The notes under the pieces were generated by a model. The model searched no databases, was not told where the DNA came from, and worked only from the letters and a program-made list of their open reading frames with translations. A stretch of 64,000 nt of DNA, taken from contig CP154955.1 in assembly GCA_039621445.1 (NCBI GenBank), forward strand, positions 24,142,064 through 24,206,063. The letters run 5' to 3'. The stretch's first letter is position 1, and each line of letters opens with the position of its first letter. Both the position numbers and the translations under genes were made by a program. Shown in pieces: positions 12,356 to 22,354 of this stretch. The stretch is from Euglena gracilis (lineage: Eukaryota; Euglenida; Euglenophyceae; Euglenales).

Positions 12356-12540
12356 ACTTGCCACCGGTGAAAAAGGGGTTAGAACCCCCCCCCCTCTGCC
12401 ACTGGGTATGTAATGAAAACCGCGGATTGTCACGATGACTCCGGCCTGGTTCCCGGATTTATTTTTCAGTCGCGAGCGACTGGATTTCTAGTTTCCGAAT
12501 CACCTCCGTTTGACCCCCAACTCCCCGCAGGCCCAAATTG
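12356..12540. repeat. Dispersed repeat family 2, copy 1
   Basis: Parallel to 14,156-14,530. Shared phrases in order are 'gccactgggtatgta', 'atgaaaaccgcggatt.tcac', 'ccggcctggttccc', 'tttttcagtcgcgagc.actgga' and 'ccgaatcacctccgtttgacc'. Copy 2 has about 180 bp of extra sequence after the first phrase. Non-coding. Confidence 0.6.
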
Positions 12541-13240
12541 GCCCACAACAACCATTTTGGGGGGGGGTTTGGGCCGGTTTTTTTTTTGCTAAAAAAAGAT
12601 TTTCCCAAAATATCTCGACAATGAATCAAAATCAAAGAAAATGTTTGGAGACCAAAAAAATGAAGCCTTGGAATGCCCCGTCCAACCATGCTTTTCTTTC
12701 CCCAACTCTTCGTGAAGTTACGGCGGAGGTGATCCTCGTTCCTCCCTCTTGAGCCGTAACGGAAATCCCAATGTCCATGCATGCCTTTGGGAAATGAATT
12801 TGGTGGGGGTTGTGAGGCTTCTGAAGCGTCAATGTGTGGGCTGAATTTCAGTGCTAAATCCAAATTTGCTTCTATACTCCAATGAAATGATACACCAACA
12901 AAGACCCGCAGATTTTCCAAATTTGGCCTTGGAAATCCTGGCAGACCCGGGGGGGGGGGATTGCCAGCAGGCTAGTGGGAAAAAAGATTCCAGTGACCGC
13001 ACGAAATCCAAAAAAAAAAATGGGACCCCCAAAATTGGCCAAAAAAATGCCCATGTTTGGCCCACTCTCCAATTTGTCCTGCATAATTGAAGAATTTCTG
13101 TCATGTTTGGGCTTTGCATTGGCATTTGATGCGAGATCACAGGGGTGGGTCACAAGGGTCACAATGGAAAGCTACGAGACTGAAATTTTCTTGTGTCGGC
13201 CCTTTCTGTCAGCTGCCAACATTTACGTGAAGGGAAATGA
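12540..13240. other. Non-coding, no gene seen
   Basis: Ordinary sequence with A- and G-runs. No conserved frame, no RNA gene recognised. Confidence 0.5.
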
Positions 13241-13625
13241 CAATTCTCAAGTCCGAAGAGAGCTTTCGTTTGATATGCAATTTGCTTCCTGAGCTGTGGG
13301 ATTGACAAATTAAGATGTCAAGTTTTGGGATAGCTGAAAATAAGAGCTATGTGCATTGTGGCCGAATTATGTGGTCATCTGTCGAAAGCCCTTGAGAAGA
13401 GCTTTTGATTGATGGGCAACATGGCATCAGAAGTGTGGATTCAACCGGCGGTCAATTTGGGCCAAAGTTGCCCAAAAACTACCCAAACATGGGTATTTGG
13501 GACGAAATCAGCCGTGATTCCTCAGCCGCCGGTTCGGGCTTGAACCCATTGCCCCTAGAAACGGTTTCAAAAACTGTGTCCCAGACGCCGGTTCGGGCGT
13601 GAAACCGGTGTCTGGGACACAGTTC
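13240..13625. repeat. Dispersed repeat family 1, copy 2, ending in a hairpin
   Basis: Second copy of the repeat at 8,330-8,870. Its right end (13,572-13,624) is an inverted repeat: AACTGTGTCCCAGACGCCGG is mirrored by the reverse complement up to GACACAGTT. The GCCGGTTCGGGCG core is shared with the long hairpin at 9,344-9,459. Confidence 0.65.
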
Positions 13626-14155
13626 TTGATAGAAAGAGGATCCATGATGCACTTTTTTAAGGCTCCTTGCAGTTTTCGCACAATGGTGGTATTAGGGCTT
13701 ATTCGGGGAACAGTTTCATAGGTCGCGCAATTTGCCCATAAAATGCACAGGTAGACACAGATGAGGATTATTTTTCTTGCCGGGGGTCTGGGTGGGGTGG
13801 GACCCCTCCCCCCCCCCCAATGAGCCCCCCCAAATGAGCCTTTTGGTTCTGTAATTTTTTCCATTGATACAGTTTCTTTCCTGCACACATCAGGCTTGCA
13901 CCGAAGGCAATGTCTCCCAACCTAATGTTCTGTTTCTCGCGGATCTTCATGAAATTCATCATTGTTTGGTACCCCCCCAAATGAGCCTTTTGGGGAAAAC
14001 AAGCTGGAGGCTCATTCACTAGGGGTTCACGTAACCCCCTAAACGAGCCCCCCCCCCCCCCCCCGAGCCCTGAATGAGCCTTTTGGGGGTCCTTGACTGA
14101 CACAGGGGGCTTCATTTAGGGTGGGGGTCACTGAGATCTTATCTCTTTAGAGTAA

Positions 14156-14530
14156 GAGCGAAGCTTGGCACCGGGGGAAAAGGGGGTAGAACCCCCCCCC
14201 GCCCCCCGCCGCCACTGGGTATGTACCCTCACCCCCCCTCAAAGTGTCCCCCCCTAGAGTGGCCATTTTTTTTGACAAATTTGGTTTACCCCCCTTGGCC
14301 ATTATCTTTCGGCGCCCAAGGCGCTGAAGCCCCAAAGTGTCCCCTCCCCCAGAGTGGCCGTTTTCTGGTCCCGTGCCTGGAGGGTGGCCATTTTGAGGGA
14401 GGGGGGTGAGTGAGGGTTATGAAAACCGCGGATTATCACCTTGACCCCGGCCTGGTTCCCAGAGTTTTTTTTCAGTCGCGAGCAACTGGATCCCAGGTTC
14501 CGAATCACCTCCGTTTGACCCCGACAGGCC
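14156..14530. repeat. Dispersed repeat family 2, copy 2
   Basis: Counterpart of 12,356-12,540, with an internal segment rich in 'gagtggccattttt' and 'caaagtgtcccc' phrases between the two conserved halves. Confidence 0.6.
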
Positions 14531-15034
14531 CGAGTTATCCACCGCGAAGGGGTCCCAACTGGGTTGAATTCACCAACCCCCGGCCGGGCCACAAGCCTCA
14601 AACATTTGCTGCAGCTTGGCACCCTCAAGTTTGGGAACGTTTTCTTCAACACGTTGTGGTTTCCGTACAAGGGGGTATGGGGTGTGGGGGCCCACTTTGT
14701 GCCATGATTCAAAAAAAACTCAAGAAAGAACTTAAGTGTTCAAAGGCTATATTTGCATCACCACAAAACTCATTTCCCCCTGAGCAATGATTTCATCAGT
14801 CCATCAACAATGAAATACCTGTGTTGTGTACGGCTGCAATTGTTGACGTTGTTGCCGGCGTGCCTCTCTATTCTCCAATGAACTACTTGAGGTGCCCATT
14901 GTTGGCAACAAAGTTGCCAGGTATGAAATAAAAGAGAGTTGGAAGAAAATTCTTTAACAGAACTGCAAAGAAAACAGGAAAAAGGACTTCGATTTGTCAA
15001 ATCCTTGCAAACATCACCAGAGGGCATATGGCAC

Positions 15035-15219
15035 TAGGGTGGCGACATTCGTGAAAAGTGGTTGGAAAGAAAACTAAAAAACATTGTCAAATTTCGTGAA
15101 ATTTCAGGGGCTCAAAATTTCTGTCAACAACCTACTATTGGCAAGTGGTCTGGAAAAAAATAAGAAATTGTGAAATTTTAGTGAAATTTCAGGGGCCGGA
15201 AATTTCAGTCACCACCCTA
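15035..15219. mobile_element. Candidate hAT-type MITE (185 bp)
   Basis: Ends are TAGGGTGGCGAC and, reverse-complemented, TAGGGTGGTGACTGAA. A 7-bp direct repeat ATGGCAC flanks it (15,028-15,034 and 15,221-15,227). The interior repeats 'gtgaaatttcaggggc' and has no coding capacity. The 7-8-bp duplication and terminal inverted repeats fit a hAT-derived MITE. Confidence 0.55.
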
Positions 15220-15414
15220 CATGGCACAGAAGGAGGAATGCAAAATGGAAGGGTAGGCAGTACAGGGGGTGCTGCAAATTCGCAGGTGACTTTTTCCCGC
15301 TGCTTTTAGTTCCGCAGGTTCAAAAATGGATTTAGTGATGATGGGCCTAGGAGGATTACTCTGAGCTGAAGTTCTGGGAAGGAGAAAATGTACAACCTTC
15401 GAGTCGGGTGAGAG

Positions 15415-15668
15415 CTATTTACAACACAACTGGAACTCCAACAGGCGTGTAACAGCTACACGCTCAGCCTTTGCGGTCCCTTTTGGCTTCTCTTCCAACA
15501 CGTTGGCCAACAACGTACCGTGTATTGGGTCAACAGCAGGGCCCTTCTGCAAATCAACCAAATACTTTTCCAGTGTAGCAACAAATTCATCTGGTTTCGG
15601 GGGTCGGGGGAGCATGCGGTCCACACTGTTTGCGGTCTTCTTCATTTTCCGAAAGAAAAAACTGCAAG
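15415..15668 (-). CDS. Small exon-like ORF of unknown function
   Basis: A 76-residue minus-strand frame (start ATG at 15,645) has balanced, protein-like composition, including PKPDEFVATLEKYLVDLQKG and GTAKAERVAVTRLLEFQ. A pyrimidine-rich tract and AG (cctgtccttgcag) lie just upstream near 15,668 and could be a splice acceptor, making this a terminal exon that ends in a normal TAG. I do not recognise the protein. It is isolated between repeats and may be a remnant. Confidence 0.3.
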
Positions 15669-15794
15669 GACAGGTAGTGGAATGTGGTAAAACTTGTCCA
15701 CGAGAAACCTTTATGCTCTAAGCCAAAAGTTGCCGAAAGGCCAAGTTATTGGGGGGCACTTGTTGGTCGGACCAGTGGGAATGCTTGATTTTTC

Positions 15795-16085
15795 AGTCCA
15801 CGGGGACACACACCGTGTCTCGTGGACTGGCAGTCCACAAGACACAGTGTGTGTCCCCGTGGACTAGGACACACACTGTGTCTCGTGGACTGCCAGTCCA
15901 CGAGTCACAGTGTGTGTCCTCGTGAACTGAAAATTTGACAAAAAATCGCAAAAAAAAATACGGGGTAGACATTGCGTGGCTAAGTTCCACGAGACACAGT
16001 GTGTGTCTTGGGCCTCTTAGTCAACAGATATAGACAAAAATCGTCCATTGTAACCCGGACACACCGTGTGTCCGGGTGACATGGA
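15795..16085. repeat. Cluster of nested palindromes, family P1
   Basis: Four tandem, alternately oriented copies of a self-complementary word of about 33 bp (AGTCCACGGGGACACAC, then GTGTCTCGTGGACT) occupy 15,795-15,930. Further copies lie at about 15,990-16,015, and there is a separate palindrome (CCCGGACACACCGTGTGTCCGGG) near 16,052-16,076. The segment from 15,989 to about 16,040 is directly repeated at about 17,562-17,612, on the other side of the recombinase fragment. Confidence 0.85.
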
Positions 16086-16690
16086 CGATTTTTGTGTAAT
16101 CACCCAAAAATTTTCCCCCCAAAACCTTGTGATGTTAGAATTATGATGTGTGTGTCAGAATTAAAAAAAAAGTCCAAAAAAAGCAGGTTGCCAACTATGT
16201 CCGGCAGGGCACTGGAATGGCCTTGATGCGAGAGCTAGCCCGACAATTGGCTTGGGGGCAATGCCCTGAACAGCTTCTGTATTGCAGTGACGTACATACA
16301 TACACCTCGTACCAAACAAATGGATATTCAGCCTTTCATCTACCAACTGACCGTAGCGGTCTCTGCACCTCGCACCGGCCCTTGGGCTCCCTTGCAACTT
16401 GTGATTTGCCACTTCTTAAGCCTGACAAACAAAAATCTCACCGAAAACCACCACACAAGGATGTGCCAGTGCAGGAGCCGGAGGACGCGGGAACATCGGA
16501 GAAGCGGGATGACGGAAGGTGGAAGCAGCGGGCGGACGGAGGACGGAGCACAATGCCCTCTGTTGCACGTACGCTAACCACCAGGACCCCCTGGGGGCCA
16601 CGGTGACCACACGAGAAAGTGGGCTTTGCTCATTTTCAATCTCACAAAGCACACATGAGTTGTAAATAACTGTCACCACCTACAGTGACG
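16086..16690. other. Unassigned region, no supported gene
   Basis: An open plus-strand frame from 16,148 to 16,606 exists but has no recognisable motif and unremarkable composition. I do not call it a gene. Confidence 0.4.
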
Positions 16691-16725
16691 TCAACCGTGG
16701 GGACGTTCCCCTAACCATTCCCCTG

Positions 16726-17518
16726 CGACGATGTCACGTTCACGCAGGTGTGTAAACCTGACGATGTCACGTTCACGCAGGTGTGTAAACATCTGAACGC
16801 TCAGTATGAGGACCTGGATGGCTTTTTTCCCGCATGGGCTGGTTGGGTCATTGACCCCAGATATTTGTTTGATGAGGCTACCCTCATCAATCAAGCCGAG
16901 CAACAACGCCGGGCACAGTGTGGCACCACATTCAAATTCGAGACATACCTGCCTTCTACTGTCAAAGGTCATTTCAACTCTCTCGCACGGGTGTTCACAT
17001 CTGTTGACCCGGACGGCACTCTGGTTCCATCGTCCAAAAAACAGTTTCCGCAACTGAACCGCCTCATGACGTCGGCTCTGACGCGAGAGAGTTCCCGGAA
17101 AGCTGTGGGTACGGCTGCCCACCCACCTGTGGAAGTTCTTCAGGACGAGGAACTTCCCACCGTGCTGGCTTCCGTGGATTGGCGCAAGCCTTTTGAGAGC
17201 CAACGTGCAAACATCCTCATTTTGGCGTACAGCACGGGGTACCGAAGTGAGGTTTTGAGGCAGTTGGAAGTGGGCTCTTTTGTGGAAACGCGGACCGAAG
17301 ATGGAAAACGAATGCTCCAATGCAGCGTTGGGACCATGAAGAGTCACTCTTCAACGTTGGAGACCACTGATGTCGCCCTCCTTCAGCAACTGACTGCTGA
17401 AGGGTCGGACCCTACAACGTGTCCCATCAAAGCATTCGACAGGCAGGTTGCCTTGGTTTCCGCCTCGCCACCCGGCCTCCGTGGAAATTGGCTCTTCCGT
17501 GCGTGCAAGCCCCTGTGT
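16726..17518 (+). pseudogene. Truncated tyrosine recombinase
   Basis: The frame encodes an N-terminal SAM-like/core-binding stretch (YLPSTVKGHFNSLARVF, like other tyrosine recombinases). It continues into a catalytic-domain beginning with LILAYSTGYRSEVLRQLEV, in which the Arg of TGYRSEVL matches the first catalytic Arg. The second half, with the HxxR box, Trp/His and nucleophilic Tyr, is missing. At about 17,510 the frame runs into palindromic repeat P1. A 33-bp tandem duplication at the start (16,726-16,790) repeats DDVTFTQVCK. Members of this family cut and rejoin DNA, for example in Crypton or DIRS elements. This copy cannot be active. It is not closely similar to the DIRS recombinases elsewhere in the window. 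Confidence 0.6.
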
Positions 17519-17612
17519 GTGTCCCGGTCCACGGGGACACACACTGTGTCTCGTGGTCAGTCCACGAGACACAGTGTGTGTCTTGGGCCTCAGTCCACGG
17601 ATATAAAAAAAA
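17505..17612. repeat. Palindrome family P1, second cluster
   Basis: Two inverted copies of the GACACACACTGTGTCTCGTGG word followed by 'ttgggcctcagtc...gatata...aaaatc', which matches about 16,005-16,045. It interrupts the recombinase frame. Confidence 0.8.
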
Positions 17613-17960
17613 TCCTTCTTTTCCATCTGGTTCCTATCACAGCACATTTTACCAAAAGGTTAATGAAATTTCCCTTTTGTTTTTTTTGGCGTAGCTGAAT
17701 TTCACTTTTTCCGATTTTTTTGACCTTTTGGGGGTATGTTTGTTTGTTTGTTTGTTTGGGGGCATTTTTCGGGGTCAAAAAAATCATTAGGAATGAAAAC
17801 GGGTTTCTGGCATTTCCAAATGAAAGTTTCCTTTGTGTTTTTTTTTGATGTTTTTTTGCCGTTTTTTTTCAATAAAAAACCCGTTGTTCTGCCAATTATT
17901 CTGCCGGACATTGGCCTCCACATCCTGCCTCTCCCAGCCATTGTGTTGGCTTGTCGGAAG
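17613..17960. other. Non-coding spacer
   Basis: T-rich, with a (GTTT)n run near 17,737-17,757. No gene seen. The last 10 bp before the R2-like element form its left target-site duplication. Confidence 0.5.
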
Positions 17961-17970
17961 GCGGATGCCT
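17961..17970. repeat. Left target-site duplication of R2-like element 1
   Basis: GCGGATGCCT, identical to 31,563-31,572. Confidence 0.75.
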
Positions 17971-18127
17971 TTCTGAGTGTCAATTTTTTTCCGTCTCGCA
18001 TAACACCATGTCTTGAAAGCCCCTGGTGGGGTCCAAGCTTATTGAAGACCTTCCACATCCTGCAGACAACGTCGCCTGAAGCACAAGCATCAAGAAAAGG
18101 GAAGAAATACAAGTCGTCAACCAGAAC

Positions 18128-19712
18128 ATGAACAAAGAGGAGGAGTCAATTGGTTGCCTGCGGAACAAGAGGCAGCGCAGCGACAGTTCGGGTGTAAGCC
18201 ACGACCCCGGTGTAGCATTTTTGGAGTCCGTAAGGGGCCGGGACGTGGTGAACCTCCGCACCTCAGCGAGCAGCAGCACAGCCACCACCACACCCAAGCC
18301 AAAGGCACCACCAAGAAGAACATCCCCAAGGGGAGGGAAGGGGGCAGAAAGGAGGGACACGCCACGGGTTCCCGTGGCACTCGGCCGCAACGTCGAAGAA
18401 AAGCAAGGGGATGACGTGGCGGTTGAGGACGAAGAGGAAGAAGCAGAAGCAGAGGGACCACCAACCCTCATGTGTCCCTTTCCATCGTGCCCAGAAGCCC
18501 TCACCACCAAGTCCCGCAAAGCGTTGGTGTCGCACCTGGCCGCGCGCCACGTGTCGCACGGCCAAGTGGTGCCGCCAGCAGTCCTCCAAATGCTGAGGGT
18601 ACGGGTCTGCGCAGGCCCCTGCCGCTCACTTGTGCCCCAAAGCAAAAGATGCAGGAACTGCCAGGTGGCACCGCAAGGCCTTGACACCGCAGAGGAAACA
18701 CGGGGCCCCGTGCCTCTCATCCCCCCGAGGGATGCAGCCCTGCCACAGCCAGGAACACCAACCACAAGCCGATGCCCACAAATGACGCCGACGTTTGATG
18801 AGGTGCTCGTCGTGCATGTGCCCACAGTGAGACACATCCCGGCAATGTGTCGCACCGCCATCTCCCAAGAGCTGGCACATCTGGTGAGGGATGTGGCGGT
18901 CCCAGTGCCAACCTGGGAGGCGCTCCACCGTCTCATGTGTTTCCCAAAGCTGGTATTGCGTTCATCAGGCCGGGGTGGAAGCAAACACCAGCGGCAGGCA
19001 GCACATGACATGGACCGACGGCTGCGTCTCTTTCAGCAAGGCCAACTGGGAACCTTGTGGGCCGAGGCGAACGCCCAAGCACGGCAGACCCCATTGGACC
19101 AACCGGCGCGCACAAGGGCACAGGCCAAGCGGGAGGAGGAAGGGGAAATGTCACCATCCCAGGTGGGGAAAATCAGGGCGTTGGTGGAGGAAGGCGCACT
19201 GTCCAAGGCCGCTAAGCTGTTGGTGTCAGATGGGCTGGTCAACTCGCAGGAACCAGGTGTGGAAGCCGTACTGAGGGACCTCCATCCCCCAGCACAGCCA
19301 CACTTGGTCCCGGCAGGGGATTTGCCCACCTCGATTGCCTGCCGCCTGGTGGACGAGGGCATGGACGAAGAGGAGAGCAACGAGCAGTGGTCCAAGCGGG
19401 CCTGGGCAGCCGTGGTCTCCTTCCCCCCGGGGTCCGCAGGCGGACCATCTGGGCTGCGTCCAATCCACCTCAGTGAGTGTTGCCGAAAGCTGGGGCCGGG
19501 GGGGCCCCTGGTCCAAGCCCTCGGCAAGCTTGCTGCGACGGCCCTGACCACATCATTCCCGGAGAGCGTGCGAGAAGTGCTATGCGCCTCCACGCTCATC
19601 CCGCTCCGCAAGAAGGATGGGGGGGTGCGGCCCATTGCCGTCGGGGACACCCTCCGGCGAGTGGTGGGCAAGTGCCTTGTCCATTCTGAAGCGGTGACGA
19701 TGGAGTTGGCAG
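18128..19712 (+). CDS. R2-like ORF, part 1: zinc fingers and RT N-terminus
   Basis: The protein starts at ATG 18,128, about 157 bp into the element. A basic, low-complexity N-terminus leads to a C2H2 finger (CPFPSCPEAL, then LVSHLAARHV) around residue 117-145 and a Cys cluster (VCAGPCRSL, CRNC). Such fingers bind DNA target or RNA in R2-clade proteins. A linker and the RT 'fingers' follow (AVVSFPPGSAGGPSGLRPIH; STLIPLRKKDGGVRPIAVGD; LRRVVGKCL). Homology with element 2 continues to about 19,707, where a 639-bp insertion cuts the frame; the stop at 19,747 lies inside the insertion. The enzyme would perform target-primed reverse transcription in the nucleus. Confidence 0.85.
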
Positions 19713-20351
19713 CAGGGATGGAATTTAAACATCCCGGAAGAGTTTAATACGTTTAAAACGTTTTAAACTGGATTTAAACAGTTTAGAACGATTCAGATCG
19801 CGAAACGGACGTCATTCCTAACTCGTATTCTTCGTGTTCTTCACTTTCTTCACTTTCTGAGTGTCTATTTTTTTTTCGCATAATACATGGCGGACAATTG
19901 AAAGCCCCTGGTGGGGTCAAGTATCCAAGTCAAGAGTTCAATTGCCATTGAGAGTCACTTACAAGTCCTGCTGGTGCAGGCAGAAGACGTCCTGAAGTCC
20001 TGCTGGTGCAGGCAGAAGCAGCCTTGAAGTCCTGCTGGTGCAGGCAGAGGAACTCCTGGTGGTGCAGCAGAAGAAGTCCTGCTGGTGCAGGCAGAAGCTG
20101 GTACTGGTGTACTGCTGCAGCTGGACATGCTGTCGTCAGTGGCGTACTGGGCTGCTCAGCCCTGGTGGCACCTTATGGGCCTGCAAAGGCCCCCTCATCT
20201 GGGCCTGCAAAGCCCCCCCATCTGCCAACCATTAAGTGCCACTTTCAGCTCCAGTGTCTTCTTTTCTGTGTTTTGCATTGCATCCCAAACTTCTGATCAA
20301 TCGAAATGGTAAACCCGCTATGACACATTTTGCAGCAGTTTTGACTTGACA
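19713..20351. mobile_element. 639-bp insertion of unknown class
   Basis: It splits the RT frame. The 6-bp word TGGCAG on both sides (19,707-19,712, 20,352-20,357) is the probable target duplication. The left end is CAGGGATGG; no terminal inverted repeat is evident at the right. Near 19,855-19,925 it contains a copy of the R2-like 5' leader (ttctgagtgtc...gaaagcccctggtggggt). At 19,965-20,110 there is a minisatellite of 'agtcctgctggtgcaggcaga' units. It may be a short non-autonomous retroelement that uses the R2-like 5' end. Confidence 0.6.
19965..20110. repeat. Minisatellite, units of about 24-33 bp
   Basis: Four to five degenerate copies of GTCCTGCTGGTGCAGGCAGA within the 639-bp insertion. 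Confidence 0.8.
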
Positions 20352-20704
20352 TGGCAGCCCTACAACCGCGGCAGTGCGGGGTGGGAGTGCGCAACGCCGC
20401 CGAGATGGTGGGCATGGGCCTGCAACGCTACGTCCAGTCAAGCCACCTCCAAGGGGACAACGACTACGTGGTGTTGCAGGTGGATATGCGCAATGCCTTC
20501 AACTCCATCAGTAGGGATGCAATGCTCCGGGGATGCTTGGCCAAGGTACCCACGGCGTACAACTGGCTGCGCTTTTGCTACAGTGGACCAAGTCCGCTGT
20601 TCTGCCAAGGGCGCTTCCTGTGTACAAGCCAGATCGGAGTGCATCAAGGCGACGCATGCGGGCCCTTGGGCTTTGCACTGGGCTTGGACTACGCCCTTGA
20701 CCAT
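20352..20704 (+). CDS. R2-like ORF, part 2: RT palm, motifs A and B
   Basis: Continues the RT: LQVDMRNAFNSIS is motif A (catalytic Asp in the DxxNAF pattern), and GVHQGDACGPLGFALG is motif B. The frame is cut at 20,704 by DIRS-like copy 1, just before the catalytic YLDD, which resumes at 25,243. The ATG at 20,351 arises from the insertion border and is not a real start. Confidence 0.85.
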
Positions 20705-20821
20705 CGTACTCCCTCGAGGAAAACCGACCAGGGAGGAAGGGACACCGAGGGCGAAGCACAAAGACCTTGTGATTGGGTTAGGAGTCCCTGCTTAGTGCCT
20801 TTCTTCGCCGGAGTTGGCTGA
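20705..20821 (+). repeat. DIRS copy 1 left terminus (arm P plus inverted-repeat core)
   Basis: Arm P begins CGTACTCCCTCGAGG and runs to CTTGTGA (20,772). The core TTGGGTTAGGAGTCCC...GGAGTTGGCTGA (20,773-20,821) is the reverse complement of 25,084-25,130 apart from a short variable stretch. Confidence 0.85.
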
Positions 20822-20982
20822 TTCCTAATCTTGCCCTTCGACACGGAAGAAGACAGAAACTTTCAAAGAACAGAGTTGGAAGAGATCAAAAGAACACAAT
20901 ATCAATATTCAGAACCTGTAGAACCTGCAGAATATCAAATTCAAGAAATTATTTCAACTTTGACATTGGAAGTCAATGCAGA

Positions 20983-22354
20983 ATGTGGAGAACGAATTGG
21001 AATTATCAAGTCGACAACCTGGACAAAGTGCAGAACAAGAAGCGCCAGCTGGAGAACTTGGAGATGCGGTTTCAACGTGGCGAACCGTGGCCATCACTTC
21101 CCCCCCACCACACATCTCAGCAGAAAAAATTTTTCAGCAGCAGACAACCACACACAGTGATGGCCATGGACCCTGGCAAACAGTGGGCAAAAAGCCCAGG
21201 CGACAACGAAAGACATTGGGTACCCAGGGTCAAGACCCATCACATTTCAAATTGGGGTTCAAGAAACCTGCAAGATTGGCAGGCCCAGCCCAGAGACCAA
21301 AAGCCCCAGCCCACAGGGCAAATGTCCCCAACCTATCAAGATGGAATCAGGGACAAGGGGGCCAGTCAAACATTGGGAAGCCAGCAAATGGCCCAGCAGG
21401 AAGGGGCAAAAAAGGTCTGTACCGACCAGCTTTTTCAAATTCAGCCCACAACCCCATTCCAGGGGGGAAGGGGGTGGCCCAGCAACAGGGCTCCCCCAGA
21501 TTTCAATTGGGCATGGCAAGAAGCCAGAACTTACAGCCCCGGCCATGGAGGCCAGAACAAAGGGGGCTTGGGCCAAGATGGCCAATACAAGGGCTATGGC
21601 AGCCATACAAGGGGTGGACCTCCAGAGGCCCCCCAGAAGCTAAAGGGCAGCCCCCCAGGGGCTTTGTATTTAACAAATGCCCAGCCCCAGGAGGAACAGG
21701 GGGAAGGGGAAGGACCCCCACAAGTATTTATTCATCAACCTGCAAATCTCCCAGTGAAATCAAGAAGGGGGGGACCCACAGAGGCCCCCCTATGGTATGG
21801 CTACCAACACCATCATCATCAAGGAGGCCTGATAGGCAAAACAGGGGCATTAAGCCCTATGGTATGCATTCCAACAACAAGATGCTCCAGAGAGAGAGTG
21901 AGAAGAGAGGAGAGTGCATGCACACCCCCCCAAGAACATTTGTTTTTTCCAAGGGCTCAAGCCCTAGGGGCTATAGGGGCTGTGAAATGTCCAACACCCC
22001 CCACCCAGCCCCTAAACAATCATCTGATTCAGGAAATAAATTCCATGGAGGAAAAATGGGGAGATACCCCCCTGTACCAGAGACTTCAGAAAAGTCTAAA
22101 ATGGTGGTCAAAAAATGCCCCCCCAGCAACATGTCAATTAATCAAAAATGGAATTCAACCCCCCTGGGTAAATCCCCCAAAATTGTCCACACACCCAAAA
22201 CCCAGGGCCAATCTGGACCTGAACCAGGCAGAAAAAATTCTGCTGGATTACGAAAAAACTGGGTCAATAAAACGAGTTTGGGATTCAGAATCCCAACATT
22301 TAATCCCATGGTTTCTAATTTCGAAACCAGAGGGGGGAACAACAAAAATGGAGA
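20983..22354 (+). CDS. DIRS copy 1 N-terminal ORF (gag-like, low complexity)
   Basis: Frame open from 20,983; about 460 residues precede the RT. It is rich in Gly, Gln, Pro, Lys and Ser, with a short coiled-coil-like start (LDKVQNKKRQLENLEMRF). From about residue 330 it matches copy 2 closely (MEEKWGDTPLYQRLQKSL; LDLNQAEKILLDYEK). Gag-like proteins of DIRS elements package RNA, but no zinc knuckle is visible here. The same frame stays open to 25,125, but from 22,355 to about 23,790 its translation is not meaningful: the RT is read in another frame there, apparently because of a one-base insertion in an A-run near 22,350. Confidence 0.7.

Noticed and set aside
15795-16085. CRISPR-like array
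   Set aside because: The repeats are self-complementary and alternate in orientation without unique spacers of constant length; the window is eukaryotic.
16148-16606. 152-residue plus-strand ORF as a gene
   Set aside because: No motif, no homology within the window, ordinary chance length next to repeats.
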